Origin: Gemmatales bacterium
GTDB lineage: Bacteria > Planctomycetota > Planctomycetia > Gemmatales > HRBIN36
DNA: 32,632 nucleotides
Reading direction: 5' to 3'
NCBI GenBank assembly: GCA_025060195.1
Contig: JANXCQ010000014.1
Location: 77,829 to 110,460, forward strand
Position 1 is the first letter of the stretch. Each line of letters starts with the position of its first letter. The position numbers and the translations under genes were made by a program. Of the stretch, positions 9,586 through 18,114 are shown one piece after another. The notes below the pieces were generated by a model. It saw nothing but the letters and a program-made list of their open reading frames with translations. It was not told the origin of the DNA and did no database searches.

Positions 9586-9978
9586 TCAATTGATGGAAAC
9601 GCCGCTGAGGCTCGGCATGGTGCAGCTGCCATTTCCCAAGGCGAGACTTGTTCCGTCAGCATCCTTGATGAATGTGCCCCTGGGGAGGAGGGATAATCAT
9701 CTTGTTAGCTCCCGCAGGCACGTGGGCAAGAAAGGCAATGCCCTCCGTATCCCAATCGCCGTATAAACTAACTACCACACTCTTGGTGCTGTTCGGCACA
9801 ACGCGGAAAATGAAGCAATACCATCCGTATCCCGGTCGTTGGCTACGCTGGTGTAGCGCAAGACTAGCCGATGGGTACTGCTGCCGTTGACATGTGACAC
9901 CGGCCGCACGGTGCTGCCGAGGATAATGCGCAGGTGAGGCTTGCCCCTGGTTAAGATCGGCTGACTAAACAGGAGCTA
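9586..9978 (-). pseudogene. Second relic of a repeat-domain surface protein
   Basis: Fragments of the same domain family as the neighbouring relic, in changing frames. From about 9978 downward one frame reads QPILTRGKPHLRIILG, then HRLVLRYTSVANDRDTDGI, matching the LRIGxxIRNA and GDxDNDGI pattern of the domains at 8172-8700. A frameshift leads to a second frame with YGDWDTEGIAFLAHVP, ending at a TGA near 9660, and a third frame reads LGNGSCTMPSLSGVSIN up to a TGA at 9586. That last piece resembles the segment which closes such domains before the next repeat. Since the next relic downstream starts with its own N-terminus at about 9247, this is probably the remains of a separate gene copy. No start codon or ribosome site could be found. 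Confidence 0.6.
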
Positions 9979-10434
9979 AGTTCACAAAACGGACAATAGA
10001 TTTTCCGACATGAGGTTACGGGGGCGGAACCTCCAGACCAGCGCGTCGGACTAAAAGGGTAAGCGCTTTTCCGCGGCTTGACCGCGTCGATTAGCGAGGC
10101 AGTTGCAAAACGCGATGGATCGCGGGGCACAGCTCATAAATATCGGCGTGCCTGCGTTGACCAGCCACTGCGATACCTAAGGCCACCTCGCGCCGTGTGC
10201 CTTGGCGTCATATGCCGTCATGGAGACATCCCCTGTGCTATGGATTAGTCAGGTAAGTGCCACCCTAAAGCAGGACGGGCTAAACTTTGCGGGAGCAGGC
10301 ATGACACGCTAAACGGAATCGTCAGCTGCAAATCTTCTTCCTTGCCGCCTGGGGGGGCCGAGGACGTATTAGCCCATCGCTAATTTAAGCGAGCAACTTT
10401 TGCGGCATAAACTTGCATAGGGGGCTTAGACCGG
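9979..10434. other. Intergenic stretch, no supported gene
   Basis: These 456 bases hold no gene I can support. On the minus strand an open stretch of 39 codons (10207-10091) reads REVALGIAVAGQRRHADIY and ends in LPR before a TAA; it is coding-like but has no start codon, and may be the tail of another lost gene. A small hairpin, TCGCT/AGCGA around AATTTA near 10377-10392, has no following T-run on either strand. Confidence 0.4.
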
Positions 10435-11445
10435 CTAGGCACGGCTAATTTGCCGATACCAAGCGACGGTGCGATGAACCCCCTCCTCGAAGCTCACGCT
10501 CGGACGCCAGCCGAGTTCCTGCTCCGCCTTGCGTGTGCTGTAAACTAAATCCCGGCCAAGTAACCATACAGCATAACGAGTCACGAAAGGAGGCTGTCGA
10601 ATCTGCCATGCTCGAAAAGTCGCCTCTAGGAGGAAGGCTGCGACGAACGCCACGCGGTAGGGAATACCTCGCCGCGGTACGGGGTAGCCTAACTCCTGAG
10701 CAAACTGTGCCAAGTATTCTCGCTGCGTGATCGGTGCTCCATCATTTGTGATGTTATAGGCTTGCCCGACCGCTTGAGGCTTTTCAGCTGCCAGTATGCA
10801 CGCTTCGGCCACATTTCCTGCATAGACGGAGTTGATTCGGTTTGTACCTGAGCCAATTAGCCAGCAGAGTCCCCAACGCAGCGACCTGGCTAGGCGGTGA
10901 ATGCTGGTGCGATCATATGGCCCATAGAGCCAACTCGGTCGAATCACGGTAACTGGCAGAGCATGCTCGCGCCAAGCGCGCCAGACGATTTTTTCGGCCA
11001 GGATCTTGGCGCGCGTGTAGTAATCCCAGACCCAACAGGTTTGCCCGAGAGGCCACGCCTCGGTGATTTCGCGACCGTCGGGCTGAGGATGACCGTAAGC
11101 ACTCGTGGAGCTGATGTGAACCAGTCGCCGCACACGGTTGGCTAGACACGCTTGCACCACATGATGAGTGCCTTCCACGGTATGGCGGCGGAATTCGGGC
11201 CAGGAGCCCCAGTCACCAACTTTACCTCCAGCATGGTACACTACGTCTACGCCGAAACACGCGGCTCGGACGGTTTCGGGTCGTGTCAGGTCGCCCCAGG
11301 CGATTTCGACGCCCAGCTGACTGAGGAAACGGCAATCTGCCCCGGGGCGCACTAGGGCACGGACACGCTCGCCTCGCTTGACTAGCTGCTCTGCCAGATG
11401 ACTCCCCAGTAATCCCGTCGCACCTGTGACCAAATGCAGTGTCAT
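10435..11445 (-). CDS. NAD(P)-dependent epimerase/dehydrogenase of the extended SDR family
   Basis: A 336-residue extended short-chain dehydrogenase, cytoplasmic. It has the dinucleotide-binding TGATGLLG (residues 7-14), an acidic Asp52 in WGDLTRPE after the third strand, VYHAGGKVGDW where NAD(P) contacts usually lie, the active-site Ser/Thr in HISSTSAYG (about 112-115), and the catalytic YTRAK (Tyr143, Lys147). IRPSWLYGPYD is the usual substrate-loop signature. The overall pattern resembles NSDHL/3-beta-HSD-like and nucleoside-sugar epimerase members; the substrate cannot be told. It stands alone: its promoter side faces the Tat oxidoreductase gene across 291 bases, and its downstream side faces the relic region. 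I saw no good ribosome site before the ATG. TGG and CGC use and the overall composition match the neighbours. Confidence 0.9.
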   Translation of the reverse strand: MTLHLVTGATGLLGSHLAEQLVKRGERVRALVRPGADCRFLSQLGVEIAWGDLTRPETVRAACFGVDVVYHAGGKVGDWGSWPEFRRHTVEGTHHVVQACLANRVRRLVHISSTSAYGHPQPDGREITEAWPLGQTCWVWDYYTRAKILAEKIVWRAWREHALPVTVIRPSWLYGPYDRTSIHRLARSLRWGLCWLIGSGTNRINSVYAGNVAEACILAAEKPQAVGQAYNITNDGAPITQREYLAQFAQELGYPVPRRGIPYRVAFVAAFLLEATFRAWQIRQPPFVTRYAVWLLGRDLVYSTRKAEQELGWRPSVSFEEGVHRTVAWYRQISRA

Positions 11446-11736
11446 GGCGAATATCTTGGGATAATGCTATTCATCGGCAAGGCACGAGAAATGCACATGC
11501 CGTGCCCCTACACGGTAAAAGCGGTTCCGAAGGCTCTCAGCGGCTCAGCGCAACTTATTATGAATAGGACTTAGCACGCGCATCGCAGCCGCGAGAGCCG
11601 AAACTCTGGCGATTGTCGCATTGCGCGTCGGCGAACTAATCCGAATTAGTAAAAATGCGTATGCCAACTAGCTGGCTTGGCCTGCTTTGGGCGGGTGTGT
11701 AAAGTTATGAATGTCATGCCAGCGGAGGAGCAAGTC

Positions 11737-13101
11737 ATGAAACCGATGACGCGGCGGCAATTTGGCCAACGGGTGGCCTGGGCGGGGGCATTGTCGGCCC
11801 TCTCAGCGTCGCAGGTCTGGGGCGCCAATGAACGGATCCGTGTCGGCTTTATCGGCGTGGGTAATCGCGGCGACCAGTTACTGGACGCTTTCTTGAAACA
11901 GCAGGATTGTCAAGTAGTGGCGGTGTGCGATTTGTCTGCCGCTTATATGGAGTTTGCCTGCAAAAAGATTGCTCAGGTCCAGGGAAGTGCTAGTCAGGTG
12001 GCTCAGTATGCCGATTATCGACAACTCTTGGAGCGCAAGGACGTGGATGCCGTGGTCATTAGCACGCCAGACCATTGGCACGCTTTACAAACGATTCACG
12101 CTTTCCAGGCAGGAAAGGACGTATACGTCGAGAAGCCGCTGTCGTTGTGCGTCGTGGAAGGGCGAAAAATGGTCGAGGCATGTCGGCGGTATCAGCGCGT
12201 GTGTCAAGTGGGCTTACAACGGCGTTCCTCGCCCATGTGTCGGGAGTTAGCCGAGTTCATTCGCGAAGGTGGGTTAGGCAAGATTACGCGGGTACGAGCT
12301 TTCCATGTGCTGAACGAATGGCCCAAAGGCATCGGCCGGCCTCCCGATGAACCGCCGCCCAAGGACTTGGACTGGGATGCCTGGCTGGGGCCTGCGCCTA
12401 TTAAACCGTACAATCGCAACCGTACTTTCTATCGCTTCCGTTGGTTTTACGACTATTCGGGAGGGCAATTGACTAATTTCGGCGTACATTACATAGACAT
12501 GATTCATTGGTGCTTGGGAGTGGACAAGCCGTTAGCAGTCACTGCGATGGGCGGCAAATTTGCGGACTATGACAACCGCGAGGTGCCTGACACGCTCGAA
12601 GTGCTCTGGACGTATCCAGGTCCCGTCTTGGTTAGCTTTTCGCAGATCAACGCCAATGCTTCCTGGGGCGGAGCGCGGCCCTGTGAAATTGAGTTTCGTG
12701 GCACTAAAGGTACTGCCTACCTTTCTTATGGTAGCTTTGAAGTGGTGCCCGAAGTGATTACTCCTAATGAGGTGCCCGCACGCACTCCACTCAATCGCGC
12801 TCTCGAACGCGACTACCGTAAGGGTGCGCAAACGCTTATTGCCGGTAAGAAGCAAACTGGCGCCGACAGCACGGAACTCCACGTGCGGAATTTTCTCGAC
12901 TGTGTGCGAAGTCGTAAACCGTGCAACTCGGACATCGAGTCGGGACATCGTAGCACCGTGGCGCCGCTCATCGGCAACATCGCCCATCGTCTGAAGCGAT
13001 ACCTGGAATGGGACGGCGACCGCGAACGTTTCGTCCAGTGTCCGGAGGCAGACCGCCTCCTGAGTTACGATTACCGTTCCCCCTACAAATTACCGGACTA
13101 A
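11737..13101 (+). CDS. Tat-exported Gfo/Idh/MocA-family oxidoreductase
   Basis: A 454-residue NAD(P)-dependent sugar or cyclitol oxidoreductase, predicted to be exported folded with its cofactor by the Tat system. The open frame extends upstream to 11677, but the ATG at 11737 is chosen because a strong GGAGGAG site (11724-11730) lies 6 bases before it and because it places the twin-arginine signal TRRQF (residues 5-9) and its hydrophobic core right at the N-terminus. The Rossmann motif GVGNRG follows (Gly40, Gly42, Gly45), then [10 protein letters not shown] and the family signature VEKPLSL (Glu132, Lys133, Pro134). The C-terminal domain has the [17 protein letters not shown] segment typical of planctomycete paralogues. 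Such genes occur in dozens of copies in planctomycetes; the substrate is unknown. It is monocistronic and converges on the cupin gene. Confidence 0.93.
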   Translation: MKPMTRRQFGQRVAWAGALSALSASQVWGANERIRVGFIGVGNRGDQLLDAFLKQQDCQVVAVCDLSAAYMEFACKKIAQVQGSASQVAQYADYRQLLERKDVDAVVISTPDHWHALQTIHAFQAGKDVYVEKPLSLCVVEGRKMVEACRRYQRVCQVGLQRRSSPMCRELAEFIREGGLGKITRVRAFHVLNEWPKGIGRPPDEPPPKDLDWDAWLGPAPIKPYNRNRTFYRFRWFYDYSGGQLTNFGVHYIDMIHWCLGVDKPLAVTAMGGKFADYDNREVPDTLEVLWTYPGPVLVSFSQINANASWGGARPCEIEFRGTKGTAYLSYGSFEVVPEVITPNEVPARTPLNRALERDYRKGAQTLIAGKKQTGADSTELHVRNFLDCVRSRKPCNSDIESGHRSTVAPLIGNIAHRLKRYLEWDGDRERFVQCPEADRLLSYDYRSPYKLPD

Positions 13102-13145
13102 GGCTGCTGACTAGCGACGCAAACGAGCCACTGGAGTAAGTTTCA

Positions 13146-13553
13146 TTAGCCAGAATAAGGCCGCAGTGATTTCCACGGCTCTTCCTGGCTCATGTCGATT
13201 AGGGGTGGTCCCTTAATCCTTGCCGGGGAAAGAATGGCCAGGAAGCGTAAAGTCTGCTGCCCGATGTTATAGGTGCCGTGGACCACATCTTTCGGAATGT
13301 GGGCGATCTCGCCCGGACCGAGGATACGTTTCTCGCGATCCACCCATTGTTCCGCCGTGCCTTCCAGGATGTAGATGATCTCCTCCATCTCGGGATGGCG
13401 ATGAAACTGGTGCGCTTTACCCGGAGGCATGTGCACTCGCACTAAGAGCAACTGTTCCGCCTCGACTAGGCCAGGTCGGCATAGCCAATCATGCGGCCCC
13501 CACGGTAGCTGTTCGACCTGCATTTCTTGAGCGGTTACGAAGCGCAGCGGCAT
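13146..13553 (-). CDS. Cupin-domain protein
   Basis: A single-domain cupin of 135 residues, a small beta-barrel that binds a metal and often acts as a sugar isomerase, dioxygenase or sensor. Motif 1 is HQFHRHPEMEEIIYILEG with metal ligands His51, His53 and Glu57, and motif 2 is GEIAHIPKDVVHGTYN with the fourth ligand His92, so the metal site is complete. The ATG follows a GGAG site by 8 bases. It begins 18 bases after the end of the secreted-protein gene on the same strand, so the two are probably one transcript. It converges with the Tat oxidoreductase gene, 44 bases tail to tail. The exact reaction cannot be told. Confidence 0.88.
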   Translation of the reverse strand: MPLRFVTAQEMQVEQLPWGPHDWLCRPGLVEAEQLLLVRVHMPPGKAHQFHRHPEMEEIIYILEGTAEQWVDREKRILGPGEIAHIPKDVVHGTYNIGQQTLRFLAILSPARIKGPPLIDMSQEEPWKSLRPYSG

Positions 13554-13571
13554 GTTAGTTCTCCATCACTT

Positions 13572-14210
13572 CTAAGGCTTGCCTAGCCTGAATTTTTCCA
13601 ACTCTATGGTGGTTGCAATGCCTGGAATTAGTTCCGTTATTTCTTTTACTACCCCGACCCCTTCCGCAAACCAAGTGGTCACCTTAAGGGGTTTTCCATC
13701 CACTTCAAAGTCCCCTTCGGTAACGATGGCTTTGAACTTGCCTGCGGGTACTTCCACTTCGTCAAGACGGGTGGTCACCTTGCCTTCAATTCGTTGCTGG
13801 CCAACCTGCGTCGCAATTTTCCACGAATCTCCAGCCTTGACCGGGTAGCGCAAGACCAACACGGGGGACTTGGACTCGGCCCCTTGCACTCGATGACGAT
13901 ACACACCCTGCGGCGTCGCGCGAAGGTGCTCAGTAGCTACCACAGTTCCTTTCACATGTGCCTCCAAACGTAGCAGGCGAACATTGTTGATGGTTTCTTG
14001 TTCGGCGACCACCTCAGAGATCGAACCTTTCACTTCGCCGTCAAATACGATACGATAGTCCCACCGCGTTCCGACCACTAGGGGATAGTAATCCCCTTTA
14101 CCCCCAGTACCTGGCTGACTCCAGGCCATGGGGCTCAGCAACACCGTCGGCACTATCGCCAAGCTGACCGCGACAAGTCGCACGGATGCAAATCTTCTTA
14201 ATGGGAACAT
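13572..14210 (-). CDS. Secreted protein of unknown function
   Basis: A 212-residue exported protein that I do not assign to a named family. Residues 1-31 form a classic signal peptide: basic FPLRRFASVR, a hydrophobic core, and an Ala-Trp-Ser cleavage site before Gln-Pro. The mature part starts with GDYYPLVVGTRWDYR, a pattern seen at the start of many planctomycete beta-rich secreted proteins of about this size, and alternates short beta strands (for instance LVLRYPVKAGDSWK and TTWFAEGVGVVKEI). There are no cysteines or lipobox, so it should be soluble in the periplasm or outside. An AAGGAG site lies 7 bases before the ATG. The cupin gene follows 18 bases downstream. Confidence 0.85.
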   Translation of the reverse strand: MFPLRRFASVRLVAVSLAIVPTVLLSPMAWSQPGTGGKGDYYPLVVGTRWDYRIVFDGEVKGSISEVVAEQETINNVRLLRLEAHVKGTVVATEHLRATPQGVYRHRVQGAESKSPVLVLRYPVKAGDSWKIATQVGQQRIEGKVTTRLDEVEVPAGKFKAIVTEGDFEVDGKPLKVTTWFAEGVGVVKEITELIPGIATTIELEKFRLGKP

Positions 14211-14437
14211 GATGCCGCTCCTTAGGGTGGAAATGATCAGGGCAAAGCAGACTAAGCTGGCCTTAGTCGTTCATACTAAAGACAAAGGCTCCGAAAAACA
14301 AGCACAGTGCAATTTTTCCCGGCGGCTACCGTAACGGGCTGATCGGTCAAACTCACTTGTCCATCAGTGATGGCGACAGTTACCTTGGGTGACCATGCCG
14401 GTGAAACGCTCATGCCTGTAGAAGCTAGCTGGGCCAG

Positions 14438-14511
14438 TGGGCGCAGCAGGATTCGAACCTGCGACCTCATCCTTATCAGGGATGCGCTCTGACCAACTGA
14501 GCTATGCGCCC
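14438..14511 (-). tRNA. tRNA-Ile (anticodon GAT)
   Basis: A 74-base cloverleaf on the minus strand. The acceptor arm GGGCGCA pairs with TGCGCCC, the D-arm has AGCTCAGTTGGT, the anticodon stem CATCC/GGATG holds the loop CTGATAA with anticodon GAT, and the T-arm holds GGTTCGAATCC. The discriminator is A and CCA is not encoded. Confidence 0.97.
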
Positions 14512-14537
14512 CTGACAGCAGTGGAAATTGCACTATT

Positions 14538-14567
14538 ATTGTAGCCGACGCTCCAAGAGGCCGTCAA
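14538..14567 (-). promoter_or_regulatory. Promoter of the tRNA-Ile gene
   Basis: Read on the minus strand: -35 TTGACG (14567-14562), 18-base spacer, -10 TACAAT (14543-14538), ending 26 bases before the mature tRNA. Same consensus as the promoter ahead of the nfeD genes. Confidence 0.7.
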
Positions 14568-14771
14568 CTGAGCGACGGTCGGCACGTTCTCGAAAACTAT
14601 AGTTCCACGTTGCGCGGTACTCCGATAAGTTGGAGGAGCGAGAGGCGGAGGTAAGAAGCATTTTGGGAGTCATAACTCGATGGTGTGCGGTAAAGGTTAG
14701 ACTGCTTCATGGCCCGCGCTTCGTCCATACAATAGCATCCGCAAGATGAACGCCAAGAGGGATGGCGAAGT

Positions 14772-14816
14772 CCCCCGGCGTGTTGGCGAGCAGCATGAAA
14801 CCCCCGCGCCAGGGGG
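14772..14816 (+). promoter_or_regulatory. Alternative hairpins in the ilvC leader
   Basis: The 309 bases before ilvC contain no gene I trust. CGCC plus GGGGG (14807-14816, one bulged A) can pair with CCCCCGGCG at 14772-14780, or the same GGGGG (14812-14816) can pair with CCCCC at 14801-14805. The two folds exclude each other. No T-run follows and no leader peptide rich in Leu, Val or Ile codons is visible, so this is not a classic attenuator. A weak -10-like TACAAT lies at 14728-14733. Confidence 0.3.
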
Positions 14817-14892
14817 TAATTCACTCCACAGGCATAAACGCGCCTGACCGGCGACAACTTCACCAGGCTGCACGTGCATACGAGGAACCAGC

Positions 14893-15957
14893 ATGCGCAA
14901 AATTCGTATTGGCAATGTGGAAGAGACGGTCGTGGAGCGATCGGATTATCCGCCCGAGCGAATTCGCCAGATTCTCGGCCAGGAAACCCTTGCAGTTCTG
15001 GGCTACGGCGTTCAGGGACGGGGCCAATCTCTCAACTTGCGCGATAACGGGCTCAATGTTATCATTGGGTTGCGCGAACGTGGGGGCCGAAGCTGGGATT
15101 TGGCTTGTCAAGATGGTTGGATCCCCGGCCAAACACTGTTCCCTCTCGAAGAAGCTGCGCGGCGCGGAAGTATCATCCTGTATCTGCTTTCCGATGCGGG
15201 TCAGAAAGAGCAATGGCCGGTAATCCGGCCCCATCTGACTCAGGGGAAGGCGCTGTACTTCTCTCACGGCTTCAGCATCGTGTATAAGGATCAGACGGGG
15301 GTAGTGCCGCCGCCAGACATTGACGTCATTTTGATTGCGCCGAAAGGTTCGGGCACGACCGTGCGCCGCCATTTCCTGGAAGGGAAAGGCATCAACGCCA
15401 GTTACGCGGTCTATCAGGATGCCACGGGGCGGGCGTTAGATCGCTGTCTGGCCTTGGGTATTGCCATCGGTTCGGGCCATTTGTTTGAGACCACGTTCGA
15501 GAAGGAAGTATATAGCGACCTGACAGGCGAGCGGGGCGTGCTTATGGGCGCCATTTATGGCTTGTGGCTGGCCCAGTACGAAGTGCTTCGCGAACACGGC
15601 CACTCTCCGATTGAGGCGTTTAACGAAACCGTCGAAGAGGCGACGCAGAGCCTGTATCCGCTCATCGGCGAAAACGGCATGGACTGGATGTACGCCAACT
15701 GTTCCACGACGGCCCAACGCGGCGCGTTAGACTGGTACCGGCGTTTCCGCGACGCGGTGAAACCTGTTTTCGAGGAATTGTATCAGAAAGTCGCCAGCGG
15801 CGAGGAAACCCGTCGCGTGTTGGAAATGAATAGCCGACCCGATTACCGCGAACAATTAGAACGCGAATTGCGCGAAATCCGCGAGAGCGAAATGTGGCAA
15901 GCAGGCGCCATCGTCCGATCCTTACGCCCCGAACGCCAGAGCAAGCCATCTTCTTAG
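14893..15957 (+). CDS. ilvC: Ketol-acid reductoisomerase
   Basis: Second common step of valine, leucine and isoleucine synthesis: Mg-dependent isomerisation and NADPH reduction of acetolactate or acetohydroxybutyrate. The protein has 354 residues, the short single-knot (class I) size. NADPH site GYGVQGRGQ at 37-45, with basic GLRERGGRS after strand two favouring NADPH; active-site SHGFS with His125; metal ligands Asp209 and Glu213 in SDLTGERG, Glu245 and Glu249 in NETVEEATQ; Ser271 in NCSTTAQRG. All key residues are present. From memory of the family, the C-terminal half (AQYEVLREHGHSP, GENGMDWMYANCSTTAQRG) matches the form found in Bacteroidetes more than the common class I type. The ATG follows GAGGA by 6 bases. 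No other ilv or leu gene is nearby; the GlcF-like gene follows 82 bases later. Confidence 0.96.
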   Translation: MRKIRIGNVEETVVERSDYPPERIRQILGQETLAVLGYGVQGRGQSLNLRDNGLNVIIGLRERGGRSWDLACQDGWIPGQTLFPLEEAARRGSIILYLLSDAGQKEQWPVIRPHLTQGKALYFSHGFSIVYKDQTGVVPPPDIDVILIAPKGSGTTVRRHFLEGKGINASYAVYQDATGRALDRCLALGIAIGSGHLFETTFEKEVYSDLTGERGVLMGAIYGLWLAQYEVLREHGHSPIEAFNETVEEATQSLYPLIGENGMDWMYANCSTTAQRGALDWYRRFRDAVKPVFEELYQKVASGEETRRVLEMNSRPDYREQLERELREIRESEMWQAGAIVRSLRPERQSKPSS

Positions 15958-16039
15958 CGGTTCGATTGTGCGCTGAGGAAGGTACCCAGGTCGGCGTAGT
16001 GAGAAATCGCCGACATGATAAACTGCCCGCAGCCATAGT

Positions 16040-17437
16040 ATGGAGTCACAGGTGGCCAGCGCGGTAACCCAGCAGAAGGTCAGCTTACCGACAGTAGCCG
16101 TCGCCAGCGCGCATCAGGCCACCCCGACCCGGGTGCCTGACGTTCCAGGTCGAACCATTCCTTACGACCTCTTCTTAGACTGCGTACATTGCGGTTTGTG
16201 TACCTCGGCCTGTCCGACGTTTCTAGAACTCGGCACGGAGATGGACAGTCCCCGCGGACGGATTTATCTCATGCGGGGTGTTGTGGACGGTCGTATTCCT
16301 TTCGACGAGAACGTGCGCCGTCATCTTGACCTGTGCCTCGATTGTCGGGCGTGCGAATCGGCGTGTCCTTCGGGCGTGCAGTACGGCCGACTTATCGAGC
16401 CGTTCCGCTCCGATCTGCAACGGTTGAGCTTGCAGGAACAGCTTCCCCGGTGGTTAGAACTCCTGCTGTTTCAGCTTTTCCCGTGGCCCAAGTGGACTTG
16501 GTGGTCGTTGTACCCTGTGCGTTGGCTGCAACGCGTTTTCGGACTCGATTGGTGGAAACCGCTGGCATCCTGGTTGCCCTTGCAGTTACGCCACATGCTA
16601 GCGCTCCTGCCTCCGCTGCCGCGACGGTATCATCGGTTTCCTGATTATCTCCGAGCTCGCGGGGAACGGCGAGCCCGCGTGGCCGTCTTTCTTGGTTGCG
16701 TTAACCATGTCTTCTTTCCTCACGTCAACGAGGCGACAGTGCGGTTACTACAGTTTCAGGGATGCGACGTGTTGGTGCCTGAGAACCAAGTCTGTTGCGG
16801 GGCGTTGCATTATCATGCGGGCCGCATCCGGACCGCCCAACAGTTGGCCCAGGTGAATTTGCGAGCTTTCCCCTCCGAGATAGATGCGATTGTTGTCAAT
16901 GTCGCGGGTTGTGGCAGCACGCTCAAGGATTACGGCCACCTCCTGGCGGATACCCCTTACGCCGAGCAGGGGCGTGCCTTCGCGGCCAAGGTCAAAGACG
17001 TGCATGAGTTTCTGGCCACGCTGGATTTCTATCCGCCCGATTTCGGCCTGCCTATCCGCGCGACCTATCATGACGCCTGCCATCTGTGCCACGCTCAGCA
17101 AATCCGCCAGCAACCCCGACGGCTGTTGCAGCAAATTCCACAGCTGAAGCTCGTGCCGCTTCAGGAAAGCGAAGTATGTTGTGGGGCGGCGGGCAGTTAC
17201 AATCTGACCCAGCCGGAGATGGCCGAACGACTTGGTCAGCGTAAAGCACGGCACATTCTCCAGGCTGACGTGCAAGCCGTGTTCACGGCCAATGCGGGGT
17301 GCCTGTTACAGATTCGTCGGCACCTTGAGAAGCATGCTCGCCAGATTTGGGTCGCCCATCCCGTCGAAGCTCTTTGGGCCGCGTGTAACGGCCACATTCC
17401 CTACCGCGGCATTCCCGTCAGTAGTGTACGGAATTAG
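16040..17437 (+). CDS. glcF: GlcF-like iron-sulfur protein (glycolate oxidase Fe-S subunit family)
   Basis: A 465-residue electron-transfer subunit of the GlcF/CCG family, which takes electrons from a flavin-dependent 2-hydroxyacid dehydrogenase (GlcD type) to the quinone pool at the membrane. It has two 4Fe-4S clusters: CVHCGLCTSACP (Cys48, 51, 54, 58) and CLDCRACESACP (Cys99, 102, 105, 109). Two cysteine-rich CCG domains follow, with FLGCVNHVFFP, NQVCCGALHYHAG, NVAGCGSTLKD, then YHDACHLCHAQ, SEVCCGAAGSYN and TANAGC. This is the complete GlcF plan at normal length. A Trp- and Pro-rich stretch (about 135-205) lies between the ferredoxin part and the first CCG domain. The first ATG has no clear ribosome site. 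No GlcD or GlcE gene is in the window, so the partner must be elsewhere. Confidence 0.9.
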   Translation: MESQVASAVTQQKVSLPTVAVASAHQATPTRVPDVPGRTIPYDLFLDCVHCGLCTSACPTFLELGTEMDSPRGRIYLMRGVVDGRIPFDENVRRHLDLCLDCRACESACPSGVQYGRLIEPFRSDLQRLSLQEQLPRWLELLLFQLFPWPKWTWWSLYPVRWLQRVFGLDWWKPLASWLPLQLRHMLALLPPLPRRYHRFPDYLRARGERRARVAVFLGCVNHVFFPHVNEATVRLLQFQGCDVLVPENQVCCGALHYHAGRIRTAQQLAQVNLRAFPSEIDAIVVNVAGCGSTLKDYGHLLADTPYAEQGRAFAAKVKDVHEFLATLDFYPPDFGLPIRATYHDACHLCHAQQIRQQPRRLLQQIPQLKLVPLQESEVCCGAAGSYNLTQPEMAERLGQRKARHILQADVQAVFTANAGCLLQIRRHLEKHARQIWVAHPVEALWAACNGHIPYRGIPVSSVRN

Positions 17438-17568
17438 AAACAGTCCCATCGTAGAGGCGTACCAAAAACCAAGGTTGGCCGAGGGATTAAACCACCCATC
17501 CACATGGCGGTGACAAGCAAATTTGTCTCAGAGTGGAACATTAATATAAGCCGCGGATCGAAAATCGA

Positions 17569-17895
17569 ATGCGTGTTGTTACGCAAAGACGCATGTTCCT
17601 GACCACTCTTAACTCTTGCGTGCTCGGCACTCCTGCATGTTACCTGCGGTTTCGAGGGTGGCCGCGGGCTGAGGTAGAGGAAACCAAAACCCTTGTTGCC
17701 GCACTGATACTAAGCTTAGGAAAATAAACCGCAGATTATGCCGATGAGCTCAGAGCAATGCTAACTCCGATCAAAGCTGAGGCACGATTTTCCCAACCAA
17801 GAAGTAAAGCTCAGCGCAAGAATGACGGTGAAGGCCGTGGATTTTATGATCGGGTTATGTCAGTGACTAAAGAGATGCTGCGCGCGAGCGAATAG
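17569..17895 (+). pseudogene. Small Tat-signal protein gene interrupted by an in-frame TAA
   Basis: A 109-codon reading frame with a single internal stop. The first half (ATG 17569 to TAA 17725-17727) encodes 52 residues with a twin-arginine motif, QRRMFLTTL, followed by a short apolar segment and a helix-like EVEETKTLVAALILS. In the same frame, immediately after the TAA, the second half (17728-17895) reads TADYADELRAMLTPIKAEA and ends DRVMSVTKEMLRASE before TAG, a charged helical pattern. The smooth join suggests one small exported protein knocked out by a nonsense change, or a sequencing error. No strong ribosome site is seen before the ATG. I do not recognise the family. The rest of the gap between the GlcF-like gene and 18115 shows nothing else that I can support. 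Confidence 0.45.
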
Positions 17896-18114
17896 AGTTG
17901 GCTAGCACAAATTCTATGCACTAATCTGTGTTAGCTGCGGTTCGTTCGATAGCGAGAAGTCCTTTAGGAGCAATAGGAGCGCAAGTTTCGCCATGCCATG
18001 CGTTCCTATGATGAGCAAGGGAATCGCTTGGGATTCGCCCATTCCTGGCTCTATGAGGGCTTTATAAAACGGGCCTATACAAAGTATCAGCCATCATACG
18101 TGGGAGGCGTCGGG

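Noticed and set aside
11467..11567. Inverted repeat CTATTCAT / ATGAATAG between the SDR and Tat oxidoreductase genes
   Set aside because: The arms are only 8 bases, 85 bases apart and AT-rich; chance is enough to explain it.
14276..14413. Small minus-strand frame downstream of tRNA-Ile (KVTVAITDGQVSLTDQPVTV)
   Set aside because: It has a beta-strand-like pattern, but there is no ribosome site, no start context and only 45 codons; it may be a relic.
14544..14583. Nested hairpin GCCGA/TCGGC with CCGTC/GACGG, considered as a terminator
   Set aside because: It coincides with the -35 and spacer of the tRNA-Ile promoter and has no T-run.
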